Source of the DNA: DT-110 sp030148525
GTDB lineage: Bacteria; Bacteroidota; Bacteroidia; Chitinophagales; Saprospiraceae
Assembly (NCBI GenBank): GCA_965227445.1
Contig: OZ245751.1
Location: 3,410,001-3,474,000, forward strand
Reading direction: 5' to 3'
DNA length: 64,000 bases
Both the position numbers and the translations under genes were made by a program. Positions 43,631 through 52,219 of the stretch are shown one piece after another (position 1 is the stretch's first letter; every line of letters begins with the position of its first letter). A model generated the notes under the pieces. The model was given only the letters and a program-made list of their open reading frames with translations. It was not told the DNA's origin and did not search any database.

Positions 43631-45094
43631 TCAATAGCCATCGCCATCGGTAGCAGGTGGATCCATTTCGAAATCACCGGCACCGGCGGTACGGAATTCA
43701 ACACGGCGGTTCATTAGCGAGCTGGTTTCTGGTACCAGGCTGGCATCGCTGCCTTTCCATTGCAGCACCAGACGGCCACGACCGATACCATGGGTATCAA
43801 CCAGGTGATCGATCACGGACTTGGCACGGAGGTATGACAATTGGTTATTATAAGCTTCCCCACCGGTGGCATCCGTAAAGCCTTGCACGACCAGACGAAT
43901 GCCCGGGTTTGACTTCATCATGCGGGCAATAGAGGCCAGGTTGCCGTAATCAGAGTATTTGATGGTGTAGGAATCAGTAGAGAAGTGAACCATTGGCAGG
44001 AACCATTCGGTAGCCGTGGTGCGTGAATCGTTCACACCGCGTTGCTCCAATGCTTCGTTGATCAGCTCTTTTACCCGATCTTCGGTAACCCCGCCGGTCA
44101 TACCGGGACGAGCCTGCGGGTTGATAACGACCCCTTCTTCGTCGACCAGTTCACCGTCGCGGGGCGTATAAAAAGGCTCTTTATCCAGGTGATCAGGCAC
44201 ACCATCGCGGTCGCTGTCCAGGGTCCGTCCGCGGGTATCGACGATGGCGTTAGGAGGTGTGTTTTGCTCCTGGTCGAGGGCATCCAACACCCCGTCACCG
44301 TCGGTATCATCCAGAGATACGGTAGGGCGTTGTTTCAGATCATTGATATCTTTCAGAACCACATCCAGTGGATTCACCCAATAAAGGGGCTCACTCAGCG
44401 TAGATTGGTTACCGATATTGAAATTAATATTCAAAGCGGAATAGCTAACGATGTCGCGAAAAAGGCTGCGATCAGAATTCGTTTCGGTGGGTGCTCCCGC
44501 TTCAATGGTAATACCATCAATTCGATCCGCGCGGCTTCCGAAGACGGTCATTGCCTGGGTTTCCAGGCCTACATTCAGGCGTTTGCTGATGCGGAAGGCA
44601 ACACCTACCCCTGCGGCGAGATGAGGAGCAATTTCCTGCTCGATGGTGCGGAACCGCGGTGCGTATTCTACTTCGTAATCGGTTTGGAAGTAGTTAGCAC
44701 CACCACCGACCATGGCGTAGAGGTTCGTTTTGCGGACTGGTTTGTCCCACCGCAGGCTGTTCAGGGAAAAAACCCCGAATACCGTTCCCGACAACCATTC
44801 AGTCTGTGCGGTACGCAGAAAACCATTACTCATTTTTTCTCCTTCCATGGTTCCAAACAAAAAGTCACCGCGAAGGGAGAATACGTAATCGGTGGCTTTG
44901 CGAATGTGCAAACCGCCTCCAAAACCGAGGTTGGGGGTAAGGTCGCCGGAAATAAACATGGCACCTCCTCCTATACCGACTTCCCACATACTTTTAGGAG
45001 TGGGAACGGTGTTGTTCTGGGATGCGTCCTGAGCCAGCGAAGGGATTATAGAAACAAGAACAATGCCGGCTACGAGTGTACAAAATCTCATCAT
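43631..45094 (-). CDS. OmpA-family outer-membrane protein with thrombospondin type 3 repeats
   Basis: A 487-aa protein with a signal peptide (FCTLVAGIVLVSIIPSLAQ). Residues about 30-230 are an outer-membrane beta-barrel (GIGGGAMFISGDLTPNLGFG, LYAMVGGGANYFQTDYEVE). Two Ca-binding TSP3 segments follow (DTDGDGVLDALDQEQNTPPN, DSDRDGVPDHLDKEPF). The C-terminal peptidoglycan-binding OmpA domain has VHFSTDSYTIKYSDYGNLAS, VVQGFTDATGGEAYNNQLSY and RAKSVIDHLV. It links the outer membrane to the wall. A plausible minus-strand promoter lies at 45300-45330. Confidence 0.92.
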   Translation of the reverse strand: MMRFCTLVAGIVLVSIIPSLAQDASQNNTVPTPKSMWEVGIGGGAMFISGDLTPNLGFGGGLHIRKATDYVFSLRGDFLFGTMEGEKMSNGFLRTAQTEWLSGTVFGVFSLNSLRWDKPVRKTNLYAMVGGGANYFQTDYEVEYAPRFRTIEQEIAPHLAAGVGVAFRISKRLNVGLETQAMTVFGSRADRIDGITIEAGAPTETNSDRSLFRDIVSYSALNINFNIGNQSTLSEPLYWVNPLDVVLKDINDLKQRPTVSLDDTDGDGVLDALDQEQNTPPNAIVDTRGRTLDSDRDGVPDHLDKEPFYTPRDGELVDEEGVVINPQARPGMTGGVTEDRVKELINEALEQRGVNDSRTTATEWFLPMVHFSTDSYTIKYSDYGNLASIARMMKSNPGIRLVVQGFTDATGGEAYNNQLSYLRAKSVIDHLVDTHGIGRGRLVLQWKGSDASLVPETSSLMNRRVEFRTAGAGDFEMDPPATDGDGY

Positions 45095-45299
45095 AGTAAT
45101 CGGACGTTAGATGTTAGAAATGGGATTATACAATAAATATGTAGTACTTAATTCAATTTACAAGTGTACTATACGGGGAAAAAGGCAAGCTGGATTCAGG
45201 TTTGTTGTTACAACTTACCTTATTTGTCCAATAATTAGGATTTAAGGCATCAAAATAGTGTTCCAGCGAATCGAGAAGGACGCACTATGTGCGTTGATA

Positions 45300-45330
45300 C
45301 AAAAATATCGAATTTTACAACAGAACCAAA
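45300..45330 (-). promoter_or_regulatory. Promoter of the OmpA-like gene
   Basis: On the minus strand TTTG (45327-45330) and TATTTTTG (45300-45307) with 19 bases between match the Bacteroidota consensus. This leaves a 5' leader of about 200 bases. The rest of 45095-45376 holds no gene. Confidence 0.5.
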
Positions 45331-45376
45331 GAAAAGACTGGAATACCCTACTAAAAACACCGAAAAACGAGTGAAT

Positions 45377-46606
45377 TCAGGTGATCTTTTGTAGTGCCAA
45401 TGCCAAAGCTCGCTGCGAAAGTCCCCGTGAACTATCATTTAGGTCCCGCAATTCCTCCAAAGCGCTGCTGATTACGTCGGAAACATCGCGAAAAATGGCT
45501 TCGTCTGTCATTTCGGTTCCCCGCTTCATAAAATAGGCGAAAACACGCGCCATGCCACAATTAGCAATGAAATCGGGGATGAGTGCCGCCCGTTGATCCA
45601 GGTAAGCCGCCGTAGGACCAAAAAAGACGGTATCGTCCACAAACGGGACATTAGCGCCACAAGCTACGACCTCAACATCCCCTGCTAATAACTGATCAAC
45701 CTGTTCACGGGTGACTAACTTGGAAGCAGCTCCCGGCACAAAGATATCGGCTTCCAGTTGCCAGATGCGTTCGTTTACTTCGTCGAAAGGGCGCATTGCT
45801 CCGTCGGTCAATTGATTGCCCTGCTTTTTAGCAAATAGCTCCTTGATGCGCTCGAGGCCCATTCCATCCTCATCGATGATGCCACCAGCACGATCAATGA
45901 TGCCCAGAATACGCACCCCCTCCAGACTCAGATAAGAAGCAGCCGCGGAAGCCACGTTTCCCCATCCCTGGATGATGGCCGTTTTACCAGCCAGGCTTTT
46001 GTGGTGAAACAACCGGTAATAATGCCGCACCGATTCCGCCACCCCAAAGCCGGTAATCATATCGGCAACTGCATATCGGCGGGGCCCGTCCGGCACGTAC
46101 CGTACGTCCTCCACGATTTTAGCACAGCCATGCCGCAACTGCCCGATGATGTGGATCTTGTCACCCCGTCCGCTATTCAGATGCCCGTTCACGATGCCTT
46201 CCTGCGGATGCCACAGGCCCAGCTCCTCGGTTATGGGAATTACGTCCTTTAATTCGTCCACGTTCAAATCGCCACCCGTACCGTAATAGTTTTGCAGAAG
46301 CGGGTAAACGGCCTGGTACCACCGTTGCAATACCTCATTGCGCCGCGGATCCTGCGGATCGAAGTCAATACCCGATTTCGCACCTCCGATCGGCGGACCG
46401 CTTACCGTGAATTTAATCTCCATTACCTTGGCGAGGGAAACGACTTCCTCCCGGGTCAACCCGGCACGCATGCGGGTTCCACCTCCGGCAGCTCCGTTGC
46501 GTAGCGAATTTATCACCACCCAGCCTCTGGCCTCGGTGTGCTGGTCATTCCATTCAAAAACGATCTCCGGTGGACGATTGCGGTAGGTCTCTAAGAGGGC
46601 TTGCAT
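45377..46606 (-). CDS. Glu/Leu/Phe/Val dehydrogenase
   Basis: A 409-aa oxidative deaminase of the glutamate/leucine dehydrogenase family. SLRNGAAGGGTRMRAGLTRE and KFTVSGPPIGGAKSGIDFDP (with the catalytic-site lysine in GGAKSG) are the substrate domain, YGTGGDLNVDELKDVIPITE is the Asp-containing block, and IIQGWGNVASAAASYLSLEG is the NAD(P) loop. The GGGTRMR and PIGGAKSG patterns resemble the leucine/valine dehydrogenase-like clade more than the classic GDH; substrate preference cannot be fixed. Cytoplasmic, monocistronic. Confidence 0.9.
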   Translation of the reverse strand: MQALLETYRNRPPEIVFEWNDQHTEARGWVVINSLRNGAAGGGTRMRAGLTREEVVSLAKVMEIKFTVSGPPIGGAKSGIDFDPQDPRRNEVLQRWYQAVYPLLQNYYGTGGDLNVDELKDVIPITEELGLWHPQEGIVNGHLNSGRGDKIHIIGQLRHGCAKIVEDVRYVPDGPRRYAVADMITGFGVAESVRHYYRLFHHKSLAGKTAIIQGWGNVASAAASYLSLEGVRILGIIDRAGGIIDEDGMGLERIKELFAKKQGNQLTDGAMRPFDEVNERIWQLEADIFVPGAASKLVTREQVDQLLAGDVEVVACGANVPFVDDTVFFGPTAAYLDQRAALIPDFIANCGMARVFAYFMKRGTEMTDEAIFRDVSDVISSALEELRDLNDSSRGLSQRALALALQKIT

Positions 46607-46745
46607 AGACGTTAGTTAGTGTACGAATAATTTGGCTGCCAATATACATGAATGACGGCTTCTCTCCTACTCTATTCTTTTGGGCAAGGCTTGCTTTCGC
46701 AAAAACCGAAGTGTTACCTATCTTGGTTGCTCAATTCAAATTACC

Positions 46746-47858
46746 ATGCTTGAAAATTGGCTGGCCCCCGTACCTTCCGACCTGTTGAAACGCTCTTCCG
46801 GGCTTCCTTCCACAGCGCTTTTCCATCAGCTACGCATTCATACCACTGATTTTAAGGTGCCGAATATAGAATCCGCAAAAGTGGTTTTGATCGGAGTGAA
46901 TGCCCGTGCTGCAAACCCTATCCGGGAAGCCTTATATCCGTTGGTCCATAGTTTTGGGTCCACGATGGTGGCAGATCTGGGCAATGTTCGAAATCAGCAA
47001 ACTGCTTTTCTTATACCTTTGCTGAAGGAATTGATCGGAGCGGGAAGCATCCCCGTTCTGATAGGTGCCAACGCTCCCCACATTCCCGCTCTTTACCACG
47101 CATTCCAGGAGGTACGTACCGAAACCAGCATGATGGTGGTGGATGAACGGATAGCCTTCCAGGCGGAACAAATTGAATCGGCAACCGATTACTTGCAGGA
47201 GCTGGTCTTCCATCCCACCAACGCCCCCTTCCACATTGGTTTTATCGGCACCCAGATCCACTACCTCAATCCAGAGGTTTTAGCTGCCGCCCGCCTGAGG
47301 CATTACGAAATAGTGCGCCTGGGCCAGGTACGGGCCAATCTGGCCGGTATCGAGCCGGTCATTCGCGATGCCGATCTGCTGACACTTAACCTGAGCGCTC
47401 TGCGCGCAAGTGATTGTATGGGGATTGAAAACCCAACACCGAACGGGTTTTCGGGCGAAGAAATGTGTCAAATCTGCCGGTACGCCGGCATGAGTGACAA
47501 GCTGCGCACCATGGGAATTATCGGGTATCATCCGGAAGCCGACACCCATCGGCTTTCGGCACAGTTGCAAGCCCAAATGATGTGGTATTTCCTGGAAGGG
47601 GTACACCACCGCAAGAATGATTTCCCGGTTACTACCGAGGGCATGGTGGAGTATATCGTTCCCCTCAAGCAATTAGACTATCAACTGACCTTTTGGAAGA
47701 GCAAACGCAGCGGACGATGGTGGTTGCAGGTACCCGTAAAAACGAAGAAGCAGCATCAGCGTCACCGTTTGATTCCCTGCTCCTACGAAGACTATCAGTT
47801 GGCCGGGCAGGATCAGTTACCCGATCGCTTACTCGAAGCGTTCAGGCGCTTTCCGTAG
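46746..47858 (+). CDS. Arginase/formimidoylglutamase-family protein, degenerate metal site
   Basis: A 370-aa protein; the ATG at 46746 is chosen since the upstream extension has no family character. IESAKVVLIGVNARAANPIR and LLKELIGAGSIPVLIGANAP align with the ureohydrolase fold. The metal-binding DAHxD is replaced by VVDERIAFQ, and the late D-x-D motif by LLTLNLSALRASD. FSGEEMCQICRYAGMSDKLR and TMGIIGYHPEAD are typical of Bacteroidota proteins annotated as formimidoylglutamase. With most manganese ligands gone it is unlikely to be a true arginase-type hydrolase. Its C-terminus overlaps the end of the convergent murF by 17 bases. Confidence 0.82.
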   Translation: MLENWLAPVPSDLLKRSSGLPSTALFHQLRIHTTDFKVPNIESAKVVLIGVNARAANPIREALYPLVHSFGSTMVADLGNVRNQQTAFLIPLLKELIGAGSIPVLIGANAPHIPALYHAFQEVRTETSMMVVDERIAFQAEQIESATDYLQELVFHPTNAPFHIGFIGTQIHYLNPEVLAAARLRHYEIVRLGQVRANLAGIEPVIRDADLLTLNLSALRASDCMGIENPTPNGFSGEEMCQICRYAGMSDKLRTMGIIGYHPEADTHRLSAQLQAQMMWYFLEGVHHRKNDFPVTTEGMVEYIVPLKQLDYQLTFWKSKRSGRWWLQVPVKTKKQHQRHRLIPCSYEDYQLAGQDQLPDRLLEAFRRFP

Positions 47859-49179
47859 AAGGTTTTGCCAGCAAGCGCTCCAGGGCTAACCGACGGGAGG
47901 CCTTCAGCAGAATGCGGTATCCATCCCAGCTATAGCTGTCAAACCAAGCCTTAAGTGTCTCTATGTCCTTGAAATGAAGGGCTCCGGCTCGTTGGGCAGG
48001 ATCGGCGAAATGCGGCCCCACAAATACCACCTTATCCAATGACAAATTACTCGCCAGCTTTACCATTCGCTCGTGTTCCGGCTGGCTGGTTTCCCCCAGC
48101 TCCAGCATGTCGCCGATGATAGCCATTTTCTTTTCGTTGGTTTTAACAGACGACAAGTACCGCAGGGCGTGTTCTAAACTGGTGGGATTGGCGTTATAAG
48201 CGTCCAGTAAAAAAGTAGTCGATCCCCGCTCCAACAGTTGCGATCGATTATTGCCGGGCTGGTAATCGGCGATGGCCTCAACAATCCGGTCAGCAGGCAC
48301 TTCAAAGTGTAAGCCGATAGCCAAAGCGGTAACAATGTTCTGCACATTATAGGCGCCAAATAATTGAGCTTTTCCCCGGTAGTCTTGCCCTTTGTGACGG
48401 AAGGAATACGTGATGAAGGGAGCAGTTTCGTGTACCGTACATACGATATCTGCGCTACTTACCTCGCCCGCTCTCACGGCCTGGTAAGTGACGAGCTCAG
48501 GAACACCTTGCACAAGTTCTTTCAAAAAAGGCTCCCCCAGATTTACAAAAGCCGTTCCTCCCCTTTGTTCCAGGTGGCGATACAACTCTGATTTTCCCTT
48601 TTTTACGCCCTCGATACCACCGAATCCTTCCAGATGTGCCTTCCCGATATTAGTGATCAACCCATAATCGGGATCGGCGATGGCCGACAAGTGAGCGATT
48701 TCACCCTGATGGTTGGCCCCCATTTCAATGACGGCCATTTCCGTTCGGCCGGGCATGGCCAACAGGGTTAGGGGCACCCCCAGGTGGTTGTTCAGGTTAC
48801 CCTGGGTGAAATGTGTTTTGTACCGGCGGCTCAGCACCGCAGCTACCAGCTCCTTGGTCGTAGTTTTGCCATTACTTCCGGTAATGCCCAGGACCGGAAT
48901 AGCGAACCGGTTCCGGTAGGCATGGCCCAGGTCTTGCAGGGTCTGCTGAGCATCGCGTACCAACCAGCACTGGGCATGCCTGGACGCCACTTCGGGGTCG
49001 TCCACAATAGCTGCCGCAGCACCCTGCTCCAGGGCCCTTATTGCGAATGCATTTCCATCGAAGCGCTCCCCCTTTATAGCAAAGAAAACAGAACCCGGGG
49101 GCACCTTTCGCGAGTCGATGGTTACGGCTTTAGCAGCTACAAAAAGGCCCAGGACTTCTTCAATGGTTCGGAATGGCAT
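47842..49179 (-). CDS. murF: UDP-MurNAc-tripeptide--D-Ala-D-Ala ligase
   Basis: A 445-aa Mur ligase that adds D-Ala-D-Ala to complete the wall pentapeptide. I chose the ATG at 49179 (MPFRTIEEVLGLFVAAKAVT); the open frame upstream crosses a terminator. The MurE/F N-domain is TIDSRKVPPGSVFFAIKGER with FDGNAF. The ATP loop is VLGITGSNGKTTTKELVAAV; FTQGNLNNHLGVPLTLL, MGANHQGEIAHLSAIA, ITNIGKAHLEGFGG and LLDAYNANPTSLEHAL are MurF motifs. It lies downstream of gldJ, an arrangement known from other Bacteroidota, but with a terminator between. Confidence 0.95.
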   Translation of the reverse strand: MPFRTIEEVLGLFVAAKAVTIDSRKVPPGSVFFAIKGERFDGNAFAIRALEQGAAAAIVDDPEVASRHAQCWLVRDAQQTLQDLGHAYRNRFAIPVLGITGSNGKTTTKELVAAVLSRRYKTHFTQGNLNNHLGVPLTLLAMPGRTEMAVIEMGANHQGEIAHLSAIADPDYGLITNIGKAHLEGFGGIEGVKKGKSELYRHLEQRGGTAFVNLGEPFLKELVQGVPELVTYQAVRAGEVSSADIVCTVHETAPFITYSFRHKGQDYRGKAQLFGAYNVQNIVTALAIGLHFEVPADRIVEAIADYQPGNNRSQLLERGSTTFLLDAYNANPTSLEHALRYLSSVKTNEKKMAIIGDMLELGETSQPEHERMVKLASNLSLDKVVFVGPHFADPAQRAGALHFKDIETLKAWFDSYSWDGYRILLKASRRLALERLLAKPSTESA

Positions 49180-49256
49180 AAGCGTATTGTTATAAACTTT
49201 CGGACCCGTAAACTGGTAATTTGTTTTGGGTTTCCCCAAAAATAATAAGAAACGCC

Positions 49257-49276
49257 TTATACCGCTTCCGAAAAGC
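49257..49276. repeat. Half copy of the TATACCG element
   Basis: Twenty bases matching the reverse complement of the end of the element at 30957 (TTTTCGGAAGCGGTATA). No second terminus was found nearby. Confidence 0.5.
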
Positions 49277-49292
49277 AATGGGAAGCGGGAAC

Positions 49293-49330
49293 AAAAAAAG
49301 GGGCACGACCGCTGGTCGTGCCCCTTTTTT
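49293..49330. terminator. Strong terminator between gldJ and murF
   Basis: AAAAAAAGGGGCACGACC (49293-49310) and GGTCGTGCCCCTTTTTT (49314-49330) are perfectly complementary with a 3-base loop. It ends the gldJ transcript and implies a separate promoter for murF. Confidence 0.95.
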
Positions 49331-49351
49331 GTGTACGGATTAAGCGCTCGT

Positions 49352-50851
49352 TTAATAACGGCGACTCTTCCGGCGGCTTTTGGTCTTGAAGGTGTTACCA
49401 GCAGTATCATCATTCGATGCCGTACCACCTACGCGGTGCATAGCGCAACGGAAACCAATGTTGCGGTCTGCTTCAAATTGATTTTTGAAGCGACGGGCAC
49501 CGGGAGACAACCAGTACGCGCGGTCAGCCCAGGAGCCACCTTTATATACGCGGGCACTATCGTTAATCAGCGAGTGGTTGCCGTAATCGTAAACGACATT
49601 TGAGGCTTTGTCACCATCGCGATAATCAGACGCCTTGGCTGCGTTGATATTGTCGTATTCAGCCAACTCGTCCTTATCCATATACCGGTAGCGTACCCGT
49701 CCGAGGCTATCCTTTTCCACCGGACGGCCATCTTCATCGCGCTCCATCACCTTGAATTCGTTACCGCGGAATGGGTTCATATCCTGGTTTTCGGAATCGG
49801 CCAGCGTCATGCTGGTCAATGGTCGGTACACATCCAGTACCCATTCGTTCACGTTACCGGCCATATTGTATAGGCCGTAATCGTTGGGAAGGTATTCACG
49901 GACACCAGCGGGGCCGGCGGCATTATCGTTGGGGTTACCGGCCAGACCCATATAGTCACCGGCAGAACGCTTAAAGTTAGCGAGTATCTTACCCTGGTAT
50001 TTATCGCGTTTTTGGTAGCGTACGGTATTACCATCCCAGGGGTATACACGGCGGTCGGTCAACAACTCATCCTGCTCACTGGCCAGCTTTCCTTTCAGAC
50101 CGAGTGCTGCGTACTCCCATTCCGCCTCGGTAGGCAAGCGGTAGGAAGGAAGTAAAATACCATCTTCGAAACGCACCCGCCGGGTCTCACCCGTCTGGAA
50201 GTCTTTCAGGTTTTTGCGGACATTACCTTCGTATTGTCCAACCAGATAAGACTGCGTAACGAAGTTGTCTTCGTCTTTTTGTTCGGGGTTGGGGTTGAGG
50301 ATTCCCTCCTCGATCAACAGCATTTCGTTGACCCGGTCGGTACGCCACAGACAGTATTCATTAGCTTGTTTCCAGCTAACACCAACTACCGGATAATTAT
50401 CGTAGGCAGGGTGGCGAAAGTAGGTTTCTACGAACGGTTCGTTATAGGCCAGCTCTTCCAGCCAAACCAGGGTATCGGGCAGGGCATCACGGTAGACTTC
50501 CGGATAGCTTTCGCCAAAAATGCGATCGACCCAGTAGGTATACTCCCGGTAATCAATATTGGCCACTTCCGTTTCATCCATATAGAAGGTGGTGACTGTT
50601 ACCCGGCGTGGGGTGTTGTCCCATTCGTACATAACATCTTCCTGGGTTTGGCCCATCAGGAATGTACCACCCTCGATCAACACGAGGTTGGGACCGGTAA
50701 TTTGCCCGTCGTAGTCTAGTTTTTCAAAACCACCCCACTTGGTGTCGTTGTATTTCCAGCCCGTGGTGGAGGATCGCTCTTTACTTTTACAGGACGTGAG
50801 CAGTGCGGCTGCTACCAACAGCAAAGCACCGAACTTCAACACTGTTCTCAT
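49352..50851 (-). CDS. gldJ: Gliding motility / T9SS lipoprotein GldJ
   Basis: A 499-aa lipoprotein (LKFGALLLVAAALLTSC, lipidated Cys21) with the formylglycine-generating-enzyme-like (sulfatase-modifying factor) fold: VLIEGGTFLMGQTQEDVMYE, RRVTVTTFYMDETEVANIDY, YPVVGVSWKQANEYCLWR, YRLPTEAEWEYAALGL and NMAGNVNEWVLDVYRP. GldJ is required for stability of other Gld proteins in the T9SS. The C-terminal KTKSRRKSRRY is strongly basic; in Flavobacterium johnsoniae the very C-terminus of GldJ is known to matter for gliding but not secretion. Neighbours porP/sprF, porU and porV support the call. It could also be GldK, which has the same fold. Confidence 0.9.
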   Translation of the reverse strand: MRTVLKFGALLLVAAALLTSCKSKERSSTTGWKYNDTKWGGFEKLDYDGQITGPNLVLIEGGTFLMGQTQEDVMYEWDNTPRRVTVTTFYMDETEVANIDYREYTYWVDRIFGESYPEVYRDALPDTLVWLEELAYNEPFVETYFRHPAYDNYPVVGVSWKQANEYCLWRTDRVNEMLLIEEGILNPNPEQKDEDNFVTQSYLVGQYEGNVRKNLKDFQTGETRRVRFEDGILLPSYRLPTEAEWEYAALGLKGKLASEQDELLTDRRVYPWDGNTVRYQKRDKYQGKILANFKRSAGDYMGLAGNPNDNAAGPAGVREYLPNDYGLYNMAGNVNEWVLDVYRPLTSMTLADSENQDMNPFRGNEFKVMERDEDGRPVEKDSLGRVRYRYMDKDELAEYDNINAAKASDYRDGDKASNVVYDYGNHSLINDSARVYKGGSWADRAYWLSPGARRFKNQFEADRNIGFRCAMHRVGGTASNDDTAGNTFKTKSRRKSRRY

Positions 50852-51004
50852 TACGTTCGAGTTGTTTATTTAAGAAATGACCAACATGTCTATTTGTAGG
50901 CCGCTCAGCCCCAGCGGGAACTTTTTGCGAAAGCAGGAGCAAAAGTAATGTTTTTGTCCTGATCGGCAAGCGACTCGAATCCTTTAACGAAGGCTGGTAC
51001 CGAT

Positions 51005-52018
51005 TTATTTGAAAAGGCCGAAACAATCGTTGTAACGCGTGCGACTTCGACGTCTTTGGCGGGCATCACTATCGGCAAAGCTGATCGATAAAGAAATTTC
51101 GTGTGTGCCTCCGGTGGTTCCCACGGAAAGTCCGGAGATCGTCATGTCGTAGCTATACCCGATCCGCAGTGTCTGGTAGTGAAAACCGACCAGTGCGATG
51201 GCCGCATCGGCATTACTGCCGGTGTGTCGGTACCACAAGCCTCCGAACACACTTTTGTACCCGGAATACATGCCCACCGTAAGCTGGGAAAAATCGGCCT
51301 GACGAGCATACAAAATACTCGGGGATATAAACGACTCCCCATATCGATTATTGCCTCCCTCAAAATTAATTTGTGCGCCCCCGTGCAGTGTTAATCGTAA
51401 GGGCCTGCCAGCCCGTAAATTATCGTTAATTTCCAGTACGCTTTCATCGGGCCGGTTCAGGTGGTGCAGCACGATGCCGCCGTAAAAAGTTTTACCGCTT
51501 ACTACCAATCCGGCCGAAAAATCCAGGTCGGTTCGCTGCAAATTATCGGGTCGGTTTTCCTCGGTGAATTGACTGGCGTCCCCGCCCAAAAGCGGATCCA
51601 ACTGATCGCCGAATAGCAATTTATCCCAATCCAGCCGGGTTTGGAGAATCCCGGCTTCGATACCGAAGCGAACGCTGGTACCATCATTCATCCGCAAATG
51701 GTATCCGTAAACGGCTGCTACGGAATTGGTGCGATAAATACCATCGCCTGCATCGTCGGTCAGGGCTCTCACTCCCAGGCTGCTGTTGACAAAATCGAGT
51801 GGTTGTTCGTAGGAGACTGCGTAGGTGCGATAAGCATTTGGCCAATTGGGCCACTGGTTACGGTAATTAATATTGATACGGGGAGCACCGGTAACCCCGG
51901 CCAGGGCCGGATTCAACTGGATGGGAGCCGCGAAAAACTGGCTGAAAGTTACATCCTGACCATAGGCAGGGACCATTGCGATTAGGGAAAGGACGAGGAT
52001 ATAGCTAATTTTCGACAT
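51005..52018 (-). CDS. PorP/SprF-family T9SS membrane protein
   Basis: A 337-aa outer-membrane beta-barrel. The start at 52018 gives a signal peptide (YILVLSLIAMVPAYGQ). DVTFSQFFAAPIQLNPALAG and INYRNQWPNWPNAYRTYAVS are the family hallmark; the later strands (FSAGLVVSGKTFYGGIVLHH, LRIGYSYDMTISGLSVGTTG, THEISLSISF) are typical of the type IX membrane proteins PorP/SprF. SprF is needed for secretion of SprB-type surface adhesins in gliding species, so this may be the SprF-like form, but no sprB is seen here. Divergent from porU with 200 bases between. Confidence 0.9.
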   Translation of the reverse strand: MSKISYILVLSLIAMVPAYGQDVTFSQFFAAPIQLNPALAGVTGAPRININYRNQWPNWPNAYRTYAVSYEQPLDFVNSSLGVRALTDDAGDGIYRTNSVAAVYGYHLRMNDGTSVRFGIEAGILQTRLDWDKLLFGDQLDPLLGGDASQFTEENRPDNLQRTDLDFSAGLVVSGKTFYGGIVLHHLNRPDESVLEINDNLRAGRPLRLTLHGGAQINFEGGNNRYGESFISPSILYARQADFSQLTVGMYSGYKSVFGGLWYRHTGSNADAAIALVGFHYQTLRIGYSYDMTISGLSVGTTGGTHEISLSISFADSDARQRRRSRTRYNDCFGLFK

Positions 52019-52219
52019 AGGATATATTCTTACAAAAGCCGGGGAAACTGTTCGGGTAACCAACGGGTTTCATCTTTCCGGTCAGGGAAATACTGCTTGC
52101 GCAGGGAGATTGCTGGCTAGTTAAGAAGCAATATGCACTTGTAGGGAACGTTCCAAATGCGTAAAATCGCACGGCTCAACACAGGTTTCTTCTCCAAGGG
52201 CATATAACAATTCTAAAGT

